From: Gemmatimonadaceae bacterium
GTDB lineage: Bacteria > Gemmatimonadota > Gemmatimonadetes > Gemmatimonadales > Gemmatimonadaceae
Reading direction: 5' to 3'
Length of the DNA stretch: 64,000 nucleotides
Assembly: GCA_030835125.1 (NCBI GenBank)
Contig: JAUQWM010000069.1
Location: 41,373 to 105,372 of the forward strand
The first letter of the stretch is position 1. Each line of letters opens with the position of its first letter. Below the pieces are notes generated by a model that saw nothing but the letters and a program-made list of their open reading frames with translations, was not told the origin of the DNA and did not search any database. Below are positions 42,616-51,579 of this stretch, one piece after another. A program made the position numbers and the translations under genes.

Positions 42616-44174
42616 GGGGCGATACGCTCGTAGATGAAGGCGTTGGGGATCAGCTGGTGACGGCGCAGCAACGGCGCATCGCCCATGGTGAGGCGTTCCG
42701 CGGCCCGCTGGCCCGGCGCCGACGTCGTGATGTAGTACCGCGGGCGGTACAGGTCGAGCATCGTGCGCGCAGCGGCCTCGGTCTCCTGGTCGGTGGGCGG
42801 CCGCACCCGTTCGCTGGGCACGAACGTCGACGTCGGCATGGCGCGCCGCCCGGTATAGAGATACACGATGAGGTCATCGTCTGTCATCAGTACGTCGGAC
42901 GCCGTCGTGCTCGCCGCGACCCATTCCGCGATCGGTTTCGCCCGGCTCCCCGCGTCGCGCTGGACGGACGCCCACCACTGGTGGCGGTATCCGCGCCAGT
43001 TGTAGGTGCCAAAACCGGCGACCATCGCCATGCACACCGCCAGGACCGCGACGCGGGCGCCACCTCGCAGCCGCCCAGCCGGCCGCCACCGGACCAAAGA
43101 CTCGAGCCCGGCCAGCCAGCACAGCGTGAGCAACGGCCACAGCGCCAGCACGAACCGGTCGGGGTCGAACGGCCAGGCCACGACCACCGCCGCGTATGCG
43201 GCCAGGAAGACCGCCGTCACCGGCGCCCGCCTGACGAGTACGACGACGCCGAGGCTGGAGACGACGCACGCCCCCACAACGACGAGGATCCGCGGTGGCA
43301 GCGACGCCACCGGCATGAAGGCATAGCCCACAAAGCGGACGATGGCCCCCACGTTGGCGACGGCGACCTCCCACGCGAACGCGAAGCCACCCTCCCGGAA
43401 GCCATCGGCGACCCAGGGACCGTAGGCGCCGTACTTCCCCATCAGCACGGACGGCACCTCGTGCTGCCATGCGTTCAGCCAGAGTTGCCACGGCACCACG
43501 CACACGGCGGCCGAGGCGGCGAGCGCAGCGGCCGCTGCCACGCGGCGGCGCGCCAGGAGCACGAGGCACGCGGCCGGGACAATCACCGCGCCCAGCGTGC
43601 GGACCAGCGCCAGGACACCGCAGGCCAGGCCCGCGATCACCGCCATCCGCAGCGATCCCGTGTCGCTCGCGCGTTCCGCGAGCAGCAGCGCCGGGAAGAG
43701 CAGCGCCATGAACATCGGCTCGGAGAGCACCACCCCGGTCACCAGCAGCACGACAATCGCCAGGGTGCCGGCCACCGCGGCCGCCGACGCCTGGCCGACA
43801 CCCCACCCCAGCCGCGTTCGCGCGAACAGGTATGATCCCGACGCGGCCAGGGCCAGCCAGGCGGCGTTGGCGAACTTGAACACGACGATGTTCGCCGGAA
43901 ACGACGGTGCCAGCCGCCAGAGCAGCGAGAGGAAGAACGGATACGCCGGCGGGTAGTGGGTCGCGTGGGGGGAACCGGGCAGGTTGATCATCCGGTAGCC
44001 CTCACCGGTCGCCAGCGCCTTTGCCAGCACCGTGTAGATGGCGTCGTCCTGGAAGGCCCCCACGGGCCAGGGCGTGACGGTGAGCAGGGCCACGAGCAGC
44101 ACCAGCGCCGCCATGGCGACGGGGAGGATGCGTGCCAGCCGGAGGCCCTCGTCAGGCACGGCCGTGGGCGTCAC
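42612..44174 (-). CDS. GT-C fold membrane glycosyltransferase (ArnT/PMT-like), copy 2
   Basis: The 520-residue protein has about ten membrane helices and a first periplasmic loop with the acidic pair and flanking motif FQDDAIYTVLAKALATGEGYR, typical of GT-C enzymes using polyprenyl-phosphate sugars. HYPPAYPFFLSLLWRLAP and a soluble C-terminal part (DDLIVYLYTGRRAMP, RPRYYITTS) follow. It is a paralogue of the adjacent upstream gene, sharing motif order along its whole length. Likely acts at the periplasmic face, perhaps on pilin. Confidence 0.8.
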   Translation of the reverse strand: MTPTAVPDEGLRLARILPVAMAALVLLVALLTVTPWPVGAFQDDAIYTVLAKALATGEGYRMINLPGSPHATHYPPAYPFFLSLLWRLAPSFPANIVVFKFANAAWLALAASGSYLFARTRLGWGVGQASAAAVAGTLAIVVLLVTGVVLSEPMFMALLFPALLLAERASDTGSLRMAVIAGLACGVLALVRTLGAVIVPAACLVLLARRRVAAAAALAASAAVCVVPWQLWLNAWQHEVPSVLMGKYGAYGPWVADGFREGGFAFAWEVAVANVGAIVRFVGYAFMPVASLPPRILVVVGACVVSSLGVVVLVRRAPVTAVFLAAYAAVVVAWPFDPDRFVLALWPLLTLCWLAGLESLVRWRPAGRLRGGARVAVLAVCMAMVAGFGTYNWRGYRHQWWASVQRDAGSRAKPIAEWVAASTTASDVLMTDDDLIVYLYTGRRAMPTSTFVPSERVRPPTDQETEAAARTMLDLYRPRYYITTSAPGQRAAERLTMGDAPLLRRHQLIPNAFIYERIAP

Positions 44175-45763
44175 TGACCCCGGCCCCGCCCGGTCGGCGC
44201 GAAGATCGCCCCCACCTTCAGCGCACCAACGATGCGGAGCTCCGGCGGGTCGGCCTGGACGAGGCCGGCCGCGGCGTAGGTGCCATAGTCCGACGAGGCG
44301 AGCACGTAGTCGACGTCGTAGATCCGCATGATCGACCGCAACGTCTCGGTGGCGAACGCCGGCGTCTGGCGCTTCATGTGCTCCTGCGGCGTGAACGTGC
44401 CGTTCGGAATCGTCCGCCGTCCCGTGTACAGGTACAGGAGCACGTCGTCATCGCTCGCGATCACGGCATCCTCGGGCGTGTTGCGGATGATCCACTCGGC
44501 GAGGGGCTTCGCGCGATCGGCGACGATGGCCTGGACCTGGGTCCACCAGCCGCGCGTCGCGCCCAGGTAGTTGTAGCGCGCGTAGCCGACGACAAGGAGT
44601 GAGGCGAGTGCGACGCCGGCCCAGCGAACGGCCATCCGCGGCCTCGATGCCGGCCGCCACCTGATGACCCCGTTGATCGCCAGCCCGAAGATCATCCCCA
44701 CGACCGGCCAGATGGCCCAGGTGAAGCGGGCGGGCATGAAGGGCCACGACACCACCAGGCCCAGGTACATCGCGACCATCCACGCGCTCACGGGGGCCTT
44801 CCGCACCAGCCTCCACCATCCGCCCACGAAGAAGGCCGTCACCACGACGGTCGCGGTCCACCGGACCGGCTCCGGCAGCGGGTCGACGGCGAGCGTGGCC
44901 CACCCCTGGGCGACGATCTGCGCCAGGTTGAACACCACGAGCTTCGCGACCCACGGCACGCCACCGTCGCGGACGGCGTCGGCCAGCCACCCCGAGTACG
45001 ACCCGTACTTGCCCTGGAAGACCGGCGGCACTTCGGCGCCGTGGGCGCCCACCCACAGCTGCCACGGCAGCATGACCAGGAACCCGGCGAGGCAGACGAG
45101 GCCGGCCGCCAGCCAGCGGCGGCGCCAGGCGAGCACCAGGGCCGTGGCGGGGATCGCCACCGCGCCTAACGTGCGGACCATCGCCAGCGCCGCCCCCGCC
45201 GCGCCGGCGACCAGCGCGTCGCGCGGCCGCCCGCTGTCGGCCGCCTTCTCGCACGCGAACAGCACCGGGCAGAGCATGGCGAGGAAGAGGGGCTCCGACA
45301 GCACCATCACGCCCAGCAGCACGATCGGCGTGCAGGCGGTGAATGCGCCCACCGAGAGCGCGGCCGCCCACGGCCCCAGGCCGACGCGGCGGCGGGCGAA
45401 CTGCCAGGCGAAGACCGCGGCCACCGCCACCAGGCCGGCGTTCGCGAACTTGAACACGGTCACGTTGGCCGGGAACGTCGGCGACAGCTTCCACAGCCCG
45501 GCCAGCAGCAGCGGGTAGAGCGGCGGGTAATGCGTCGCGTTCGGCGCGTCGGGCATATGGAGGAACCGGTAGCCCTGCCCCGTCGCCAGCGACTTGGCCA
45601 GCACGGTGTAGATCCCGTCGTCCTGGAAGACGCCCACCGGAAACGGCTCGATGGACACCACGACCGCCAGGAGGGCGAGCGCCGCCAGGACGAACGGGAC
45701 GATCCGCTCGCGTCCGGCCCCCGGCAGGGCGTCCGGCGCGGCCTGGTTCCCCGGGGCCGCCAT
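44171..45763 (-). CDS. GT-C fold membrane glycosyltransferase (ArnT/PMT-like), copy 1
   Basis: Read from the ATG at 45,763 (one-base overlap with the pilR stop, TGATG) the protein has 530 residues. It has the same loop as its neighbour (FQDDGIYTVLAKSLATGQGYRF), the same HYPPLYPLLLAGLWKL segment and the terminal pair DDDVLLYLYTGRRTIPNGTF / YVLASSDYG. Both copies therefore come from a tandem duplication. A longer frame to 46,054 is a shadow of pilR. Its placement directly after pilR and ahead of GT2 and pilA suggests pilin glycosylation; this is inference. Confidence 0.8.
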   Translation of the reverse strand: MAAPGNQAAPDALPGAGRERIVPFVLAALALLAVVVSIEPFPVGVFQDDGIYTVLAKSLATGQGYRFLHMPDAPNATHYPPLYPLLLAGLWKLSPTFPANVTVFKFANAGLVAVAAVFAWQFARRRVGLGPWAAALSVGAFTACTPIVLLGVMVLSEPLFLAMLCPVLFACEKAADSGRPRDALVAGAAGAALAMVRTLGAVAIPATALVLAWRRRWLAAGLVCLAGFLVMLPWQLWVGAHGAEVPPVFQGKYGSYSGWLADAVRDGGVPWVAKLVVFNLAQIVAQGWATLAVDPLPEPVRWTATVVVTAFFVGGWWRLVRKAPVSAWMVAMYLGLVVSWPFMPARFTWAIWPVVGMIFGLAINGVIRWRPASRPRMAVRWAGVALASLLVVGYARYNYLGATRGWWTQVQAIVADRAKPLAEWIIRNTPEDAVIASDDDVLLYLYTGRRTIPNGTFTPQEHMKRQTPAFATETLRSIMRIYDVDYVLASSDYGTYAAAGLVQADPPELRIVGALKVGAIFAPTGRGRGQ

Positions 45764-47145
45764 CAGCCTTCGGCCCCGAACCGGGACAGTTTCCGGTGCA
45801 GCGTCGAGGGGTCGATGCCTAACGCCTCGGCCGCCCGCGTCTTGTTGCCGCCCTCGGCGTTGAGGACCCAGAGGATGTACGCGCGCTCGATCGACTCGAG
45901 CGTCGGGTTGGGCGCCGCACGCTCGTCCAGCAGCCGTACCGGCGTGGGCGACGTGACGCGCTCCGGCAGCGCCGAGACCTCGATCCGCGCCCCCGACGTC
46001 ATGATCCATGCCCGCTCGAGGGCATTCTCCAGCTCGCGGACGTTGCCCGGCCACTGATAGGCACGAATGGCGTCGGACGCCGCCTCGCTGAGGACCTTGG
46101 CGCCGCCGCCCCGCGTCTGCTCCAGGCGCTGCAGGAAGGTGTCGACGAGCAGGGGGATGTCGTCCTGCCGCTCCCGGAGCGGCGGCAGGTGGAGCGCGAT
46201 CACGTTCAGCCGGTAGTAGAGGTCCTGCCGGAAGGTCGCCCGGCGCATCGCCTCCTCGAGGTCACGGTTGGTCGCCGCCAGCAGGCGGGTGTCAATCGGG
46301 ATCGGCTCGGTCGCGCCGACGGGAATGACCTCGCGGTGCTGCAGGACGCGGAGGAGCTTGACCTGCGTCGCCGGCGTGGTCTCGCCGATCTCATCCAGGA
46401 AGAACGTCCCGCCCCCGGCCGCGGTGAACAGCCCCTGCTTGTCCTTTACGGCGCCGGTGAAGCTCCCCTTCACGTGGCCGAACAACTCGCTCTCGAGCAG
46501 GCTCTCGGGCAGCGCCCCGCAGTTGATCGACTGGAACGATCCCGACTCGGCCCGCAACGACAGTTGGTGGATGTACCGCGCCACCACCTCCTTGCCGGTG
46601 CCCGACTCCCCCTGGATCAGGACGGTGGACTCCGTCGGGGCGACGGTCTCGGCCAGTCGGAGGACCTCGGTCCAGGCGCGGCTCTTCCCGACGGGACGCC
46701 CCGACATCGAGGTCTCGCGGCGCCGGATCTCCTGTTTGAGCGACTGGTTCTCGACGCGGAGCTTCCGGTGCTCGGCGGCGCGGCGGAGGATCGCCACCAG
46801 CTCGTCGTTGCGGAACGGTTTCTGGATGTAGTAGAAGGCCCCCTCATTCACGGCCTGCACCGCCGACTGCAGCGTCGCCTGCGCGGTCATCAGGATCACG
46901 GGCGTGGTGGGGTCCTGCTTCCGCACCGCGGAGAGGATCTCGATGCCATCCACGTTCGGCATGCGCACGTCTGTCAGGACGATGTCCGGCGACAGCGACG
47001 CGATCTGTTCGAGGCCCTGCCGCCCGCCCTGCGCCACGTGGGGGGTGAACCCCTCGTTCCGCAGCAGGATGCGCAGCGACTCCAGGATGCTCGACTCGTC
47101 GTCGATCACCAGGACGTTGGCGATCCCCGCATTCCGCTCGCTCAC
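45763..47145 (-). CDS. pilR: Sigma-54 response regulator PilR
   Basis: The 460-residue protein has an intact receiver (VLVIDDESSILESL; phospho-Asp in DIVLTDVRMPNVDG; LMTAQAT; IQKPF), an AAA+ domain with GESGTGKE, the contact loop GSFTGA (Ser for the common Ala), FLDEIGE, and a Fis-type HTH (GGNKTRAAEALGIDPSTLHRKL). With the adjacent kinase it should activate sigma-54 transcription, most likely of pilA 4 kb downstream. Its start overlaps the kinase stop by ATGA. Confidence 0.9.
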   Translation of the reverse strand: MSERNAGIANVLVIDDESSILESLRILLRNEGFTPHVAQGGRQGLEQIASLSPDIVLTDVRMPNVDGIEILSAVRKQDPTTPVILMTAQATLQSAVQAVNEGAFYYIQKPFRNDELVAILRRAAEHRKLRVENQSLKQEIRRRETSMSGRPVGKSRAWTEVLRLAETVAPTESTVLIQGESGTGKEVVARYIHQLSLRAESGSFQSINCGALPESLLESELFGHVKGSFTGAVKDKQGLFTAAGGGTFFLDEIGETTPATQVKLLRVLQHREVIPVGATEPIPIDTRLLAATNRDLEEAMRRATFRQDLYYRLNVIALHLPPLRERQDDIPLLVDTFLQRLEQTRGGGAKVLSEAASDAIRAYQWPGNVRELENALERAWIMTSGARIEVSALPERVTSPTPVRLLDERAAPNPTLESIERAYILWVLNAEGGNKTRAAEALGIDPSTLHRKLSRFGAEG

Positions 47146-48845
47146 GCTCCCTCCACCGGTTGGTCGTGTTCCCGCGGCAGCAGGACCGTCACGCGCGTCC
47201 CGCTCCCGACCTCGCTGTCGACGAACACGAATCCCGCGTGCGATTCCACCGCGCGGTGGACCACCGCCAGCCCGAGGCCGCTCCCGCCCGGGCGGGTCGT
47301 GAAGAACGGGTCGAACATCTTCTCACGCACATCCGCCGGGATGCCGGGACCGTCGTCGGCGATGCGAATCGACACCCCACCCCCCGGCAGTCGCACCCCG
47401 GGCGGGGCCTCGTCGCTGCGCAGGGACGTCACGTCCACGCGAACATCACCGCCCTGGGGCGAATGCTGGACCGCGTTGAGCACGAGGTTGAAGACGGCGC
47501 GATGCAGGACGTCATCGTCCCCGGCGACGTCCCCCATGGCGCCCTGATGCCCGGTCACCACGAGCCGAACCCCCTCGGAGCGCGATGGATGGGCGGCGGC
47601 CAGCATCGACGCCCCATGGACCAGCCTCCCGATGTCGACCTGCTGGATCCGCTGCACGCGCACCCGGGCGAACTCGAGGAACTCCGTCAGCAGCCGCGAC
47701 AAGCGGTCCGACTCGCGCACGATCAGCGTCGACAACGTGCGCTCGTCCGCCGTCGCCCGCGAGGAGTTGCCGAGCTGCTCGACCGCGCTGCGGATGGACG
47801 CCAGCGGGTTCTTGATCTCGTGCGCCAGCGAGGCGCTTAGTTCCGTGACCGCCTCCAGGCGCTGGGTGCGACGCCGGAGGGCGTCGAGCCGCTTCTGGTC
47901 GGTGATGTCCTGGAAGATGGCCGTCGCCGTCCGCCCGCCGGTCTCCCCGTTGGGCGGCGTCGCGGCCTCGAGCTCCTCGGTCACCGTGGTGTTGAGCCCG
48001 ATCGGAAAGGCGCGGCTCCCGCTGATGACGCGACCCTCGGCCCGGATCGTCCGGACTCCCGACTCCGCGGCATGCTCCAGGGCGGATACCAGCTCGGGCG
48101 AGACGGCGCCGAAGACCTCGCCGACGGCGCGACCGGTGGCCTCGTCCAGGTCCAGGCCGAGCAACGCACTGGCAGCCGGGTTGGCATATACGAGGCGGCC
48201 AGCGGCGTCAACGGTTACGATGCCACTCCGGATGTTGCGCAGGATGTCTTCCGCCTGCAGTCTCACCTTGACCAGTTCGGCCGCCAGTTCCTCCCGTCCG
48301 GCTCGTGCCTCGCGGAGTCGCGAGGCGATGTGCCCGGAACTGAGCGCCACCCCCGCAAACACCCCGAGTTGCAGCCAGTTACCGAGATCCAGCGACGACC
48401 GATGGGCCAGGATTACGTCGGCGAAGTACAGGACGCATCCCAGCGCGGCGACGAGCAGGCCGGCCGAAACGGTGAGCTCCAGGGCGGCAACCGCGATCAC
48501 GAGGATATAGAGGGCCGCGAACTGCGACGTCGCGCCGCCGGTGACATGGACGAGTCCCGTCACCAGGATGAGGTCGAACAGGATCTGGATGCCGAGAAAG
48601 ACGTCGTTGAGGTCCCGGTAGCGGAGTTCGCTCCAAATCGCCGACAACGCGGTGAAGACCGCGGCCGCGACGACGAGCGACATGGCAACCGTCTTGTCCG
48701 TCGTCGTCGAGTCCTCGAAGACGAACGCGACGGCCAGGAAGAGCGCCACCGTGATCCCCAACCGGACGGCGTACTCCCAGCGCAGCAGCAGCCGCGGATC
48801 GAGCACGGTGACGGTTCGCAGCTGCGCCCTGGAAAGCGTGTTCAC
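47142..48845 (-). CDS. pilS: Sensor histidine kinase PilS
   Basis: From the GTG at 48,845 the protein has 567 residues; a TTG at 48,878 would add eleven. Six helices lie in the first 180 residues (AVRLGITVALFLAVAFVF to NWLQLGVFAGVALSSG). A PAS domain follows (ILRNIRSGIVTVDAAGRLVYANPAA), then the H-box LSASLAHEIKNPLASIRSAV, and the ATPase with NLVLNAVQHS, IADDGPGIP and GGSGLGLAVVH. The architecture matches PilS, which senses pilin in the membrane in Pseudomonas. It is the first gene of the run and is divergent from the CorC-type gene. Confidence 0.88.
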   Translation of the reverse strand: MNTLSRAQLRTVTVLDPRLLLRWEYAVRLGITVALFLAVAFVFEDSTTTDKTVAMSLVVAAAVFTALSAIWSELRYRDLNDVFLGIQILFDLILVTGLVHVTGGATSQFAALYILVIAVAALELTVSAGLLVAALGCVLYFADVILAHRSSLDLGNWLQLGVFAGVALSSGHIASRLREARAGREELAAELVKVRLQAEDILRNIRSGIVTVDAAGRLVYANPAASALLGLDLDEATGRAVGEVFGAVSPELVSALEHAAESGVRTIRAEGRVISGSRAFPIGLNTTVTEELEAATPPNGETGGRTATAIFQDITDQKRLDALRRRTQRLEAVTELSASLAHEIKNPLASIRSAVEQLGNSSRATADERTLSTLIVRESDRLSRLLTEFLEFARVRVQRIQQVDIGRLVHGASMLAAAHPSRSEGVRLVVTGHQGAMGDVAGDDDVLHRAVFNLVLNAVQHSPQGGDVRVDVTSLRSDEAPPGVRLPGGGVSIRIADDGPGIPADVREKMFDPFFTTRPGGSGLGLAVVHRAVESHAGFVFVDSEVGSGTRVTVLLPREHDQPVEGA

Positions 48846-48949
48846 GGAACGGGGCGAGTCGTGTCTTGCAAGGTGCAAGGGGCCGGGGTGGTTGGGAACC
48901 GTGGCATTCTGCTACGACTTGGACGATTTGCGTCACCGGGGGTTTCCCC

Positions 48950-50275
48950 GTGACCGCGGCGGATGCCCTGACCTGGCAAGAAGTTGTGGTCCGGCTGGGA
49001 GCCGTCCTCGCCCTCGTGCTGTTCAATGGCTTCTTCGTGGCGGCCGAGTTCGCCGCGGTCGGGGCACGCCGCTCGAAGCTGCTGGAGATGGCGGAAGGGG
49101 GCGACCGGTTTGCCCGGCTTGGCCTGCGGCTTCTCGACAACCTCGACCGTTACATCTCGGCCACCCAGCTCGGAATCACGATTGCGTCACTCGCCCTCGG
49201 CTGGGTCGGTGAACCGGTCGTGGCCGGGATGATCGACGCGCTGCTCGCGGTGTTCGGGGTGACGGTACCCTCAGGCGCGACGCACACCGCCGCCGGGATC
49301 GCGGTGGGCTTCGCCGTCATCACCTTCCTCCACGTGGTATACGGGGAACTGGCGCCGAAGACGGTCGCCCTCGTGATGCCGGAGCGCCTGAGCGGCTACG
49401 TGGCCCTCCCGCTCATCGTCTTCGCCAAGCTGATGACGCCATTCATCGTGCTGCTCAACGGGACGGCGAACGCGTCGCTGCGCCTGTTCGGGATCAAGCC
49501 GATGGGCGAACAGCGGCACGTGCACTCGCCGGAGGAACTGCGCATGCTGGTGATGCAGGCGCGCGCCCACGGCACGCTCGACGAGAGCGACTCGGCGATG
49601 CTGGCGGGGGTGTTCGACTTTCACGAGAAGAAGGTGCAGGACGTCATGCGTCCCCGCACGGAGATGGTCGCCCTGCCCATCGACGCCACGGAGGACGAGG
49701 TCCGGGAGACCCTCGGCCGGGAGCGGTATTCCCGCTACCCGGTCTACCAGGAATCGCTCGACGACGTGGTCGGCGTGTTCCTGGCGAAGGACCTCTGGCT
49801 GTACAACAAGGACGTCCCGTTCTCGCTGAAGCGCTTCATGCGCGACCCGCTCTATGTGCCGGCGACGCGGTCGGCGGTGCGCGTCCTGGATGACCTGCGC
49901 AAGACGCGGGCGCACATGGCGGTGGTGCTGGACGAGTACGGCGGCACGGCCGGGATCGTCACGATGGAGGACCTGATCGAGGAAGTGATCGGGGACATCG
50001 CCGACGAGTACGACCACGTGGCGCGGGAGGCGGTGGAGGTGAACGGGGTGCTCGAACTGGCCGGCAACCTGTCATTGATCGACGTCCGGTCGGACCACCG
50101 GGTGGCGATCCCGGAGGGCGACTGGTCGACGTTAGGCGGCTATGTCTTCGCCCGGCTGGGCCGGATTCCCCGGGTGGGAGACCGGGTGGTGTTTCCGGGC
50201 GGGGATCTCGAGGTGATCGCGATGGACGGGCGGCGGGTGGCGGGGGTGAGGATTAATCGGAGAACGGCGAGCTGA
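48950..50275 (+). CDS. CNNM/CorC-type CBS-domain membrane protein (HlyC/CorC family)
   Basis: Starting at the GTG at 48,950, the 441-residue protein has a DUF21/CNNM membrane domain (LVLFNGFFVAAEFAAVGARR, TQLGITIASLALGWVGEP, VVYGELAPKTVAL), a CBS pair (VQDVMRPRTEMVALPIDA, MAVVLDEYGGTAGIVTMEDL) and a CorC_HlyC domain (WSTLGGYVFARLGRIPRVGD). Members are implicated in Mg2+ or Co2+ transport. It is divergent from pilS with about 105 bases between starts and ends at a heptad array. Confidence 0.9.
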   Translation: MTAADALTWQEVVVRLGAVLALVLFNGFFVAAEFAAVGARRSKLLEMAEGGDRFARLGLRLLDNLDRYISATQLGITIASLALGWVGEPVVAGMIDALLAVFGVTVPSGATHTAAGIAVGFAVITFLHVVYGELAPKTVALVMPERLSGYVALPLIVFAKLMTPFIVLLNGTANASLRLFGIKPMGEQRHVHSPEELRMLVMQARAHGTLDESDSAMLAGVFDFHEKKVQDVMRPRTEMVALPIDATEDEVRETLGRERYSRYPVYQESLDDVVGVFLAKDLWLYNKDVPFSLKRFMRDPLYVPATRSAVRVLDDLRKTRAHMAVVLDEYGGTAGIVTMEDLIEEVIGDIADEYDHVAREAVEVNGVLELAGNLSLIDVRSDHRVAIPEGDWSTLGGYVFARLGRIPRVGDRVVFPGGDLEVIAMDGRRVAGVRINRRTAS

Positions 50276-50376
50276 TTGCTGATTGCTGATTGCTGGTTGC
50301 TGCTGCTGCAACTGCGTGCTGGGGCTGGGGCTGGGGCTGGGGCTGGGGCTGGGGGCTGGGGGCTGGAGGCTGGGTC
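50271..50376. repeat. 7-base array (GCTGATT x3, GCTGGTT) followed by 6-base GGGGCT array
   Basis: The heptads start on the stop codon of the CBS-domain gene (50,271-50,298), then GCTGCTGCTGC, then five or more GGGGCT hexamers from about 50,329. The same two-part structure is seen at 53,883-53,956. Confidence 0.85.
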
Positions 50377-50429
50377 CGTGAACGTTTGCTGGTCGATCGT
50401 GCTGCTTTCATCCCGCTCCTCCACCTTCC

Positions 50430-50855
50430 TTGTCCGACCTCTCCATCGACGGCTCGCACGTCATCCCGCGCCACGAGCTGATCACCAAGGCCACGCGATC
50501 AGGCGGGCCTGGTGGACAGCACGTCAACACCTCCTCGTCCCGGGTGGAGGTCCGCTGGAACCCGGGACGGTCCGGCGCGCTGTCGCCTGACGAGAAGGCG
50601 CGCGTCGCGCAGAAGCTCGCGACGCGACTCGACGGCGAGGGCTGGATCAGGGTCGCTGCGAGCGACACCCGCAGCCAGCGACAGAACCGCCTGCTGGCCG
50701 AGGAACGCCTTGCAGCACTGGTCGCTCACGCCCTTCACGTGCCCAGGAAGCGCCACAAGACCGCGCCCACCGCCGGCTCGCGCGAGGAGCGCATCCGCGT
50801 CAAGAAGCTCCGCAGCCAGCGCAAGCGCGACCGCTCGAACGATCGCGATGAGTAA
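50430..50855 (+). CDS. arfB: Ribosome rescue peptidyl-tRNA hydrolase ArfB (YaeJ-like)
   Basis: The 141-residue protein from a TTG at 50,430 has the catalytic GGQ in TRSGGPGGQHVNTSSSRVEV, as in class I release factors, without any codon-recognition domain. The C-terminal tail is strongly basic (RKRHKTAPTAGSREERIRVK, RSQRKRDR), the part that enters the empty mRNA channel of stalled ribosomes in ArfB. The exact start (TTG) lacks a strong Shine-Dalgarno. Confidence 0.9.
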   Translation: MSDLSIDGSHVIPRHELITKATRSGGPGGQHVNTSSSRVEVRWNPGRSGALSPDEKARVAQKLATRLDGEGWIRVAASDTRSQRQNRLLAEERLAALVAHALHVPRKRHKTAPTAGSREERIRVKKLRSQRKRDRSNDRDE

Positions 50856-50872
50856 CCATCGAGCGACCTGCC

Positions 50873-51454
50873 TCACGACTCACGCGTCACCTTCAGCCTC
50901 CCGATGACCTCGCGGGCGGCCATCGCCTCTCGCGTCCCGGGGAATCGCTCCACCAGTCGCCGCAGCTCCACCAGGGCGCGTGACGCGTTCCTGGCCGGGC
51001 CGAGATAGAGGTCGATCAGTCGCTGCGTGGCGTAGAGCTCCCGTGCGCGATCCGCCCCTGCCAGGGTCCTGGCTTCCAGGAAGAGCGTGACGGCCCTTTC
51101 CGGCGTTGGACCGCGGAACAGCATCTCGGCGGCCTGGATCCGCGGCTCGGGATCCGTGGGATTGAGCCGCATCGCCGCCTCGTAGGCCTCGAGTGCGCCC
51201 GCGTGGTCGCCGCGCACCGCCAGCGCCTGCTCCGCCGAGTACGTCTTCGCGTAAGGCGTCGAGTTCCCGCTCGGCCAGACGATCGAGAGCACGGCGTTGG
51301 CCGTCCCCTCGGTCACACGGTTCGTGAATCGCTGTATGAAGACGCCGAAGAGAATGCCCGCGAGGAGCGCGAACGGCACCAACAGCAGGCCACGGACCCC
51401 GAGGAGATACCCGAGCGGGAATCCGAAGACCACGCCCAGCACGACGCCGAACAC
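50873..51454 (-). CDS. Membrane-anchored TPR protein
   Basis: The 193-residue protein has two short hydrophobic segments at the start (FGVVLGVVFGFPLGYLLGV and LLVPFALLAGILFGVFI) and a TPR region (HAGALEAYEAAMRLNPTDPEPRI, YLGPARNASRALVELRRLVERFPGT). TPR proteins of this size act as scaffolds. It is convergent with arfB and there is no recognised specific family. Confidence 0.65.
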   Translation of the reverse strand: MFGVVLGVVFGFPLGYLLGVRGLLLVPFALLAGILFGVFIQRFTNRVTEGTANAVLSIVWPSGNSTPYAKTYSAEQALAVRGDHAGALEAYEAAMRLNPTDPEPRIQAAEMLFRGPTPERAVTLFLEARTLAGADRARELYATQRLIDLYLGPARNASRALVELRRLVERFPGTREAMAAREVIGRLKVTRES

Positions 51455-51579
51455 GACGCCGGCAAGACGTGACGCGAGGCCTCGATCGAGATCGTCTGCA
51501 GGAATCGGTCGAAGGGGAAGCGGGAATCGTGGATTCGATTCCCGCGACCAAGCTTCATCCCGGCGGACCGGGGCGCAAC

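Noticed and set aside
44171..46054. Longer version of the first GT-C gene
   Set aside because: The extra N-terminal part overlaps pilR in another frame. The ATG at 45,763 has the one-base overlap expected of an operon and begins right before the first membrane helix.
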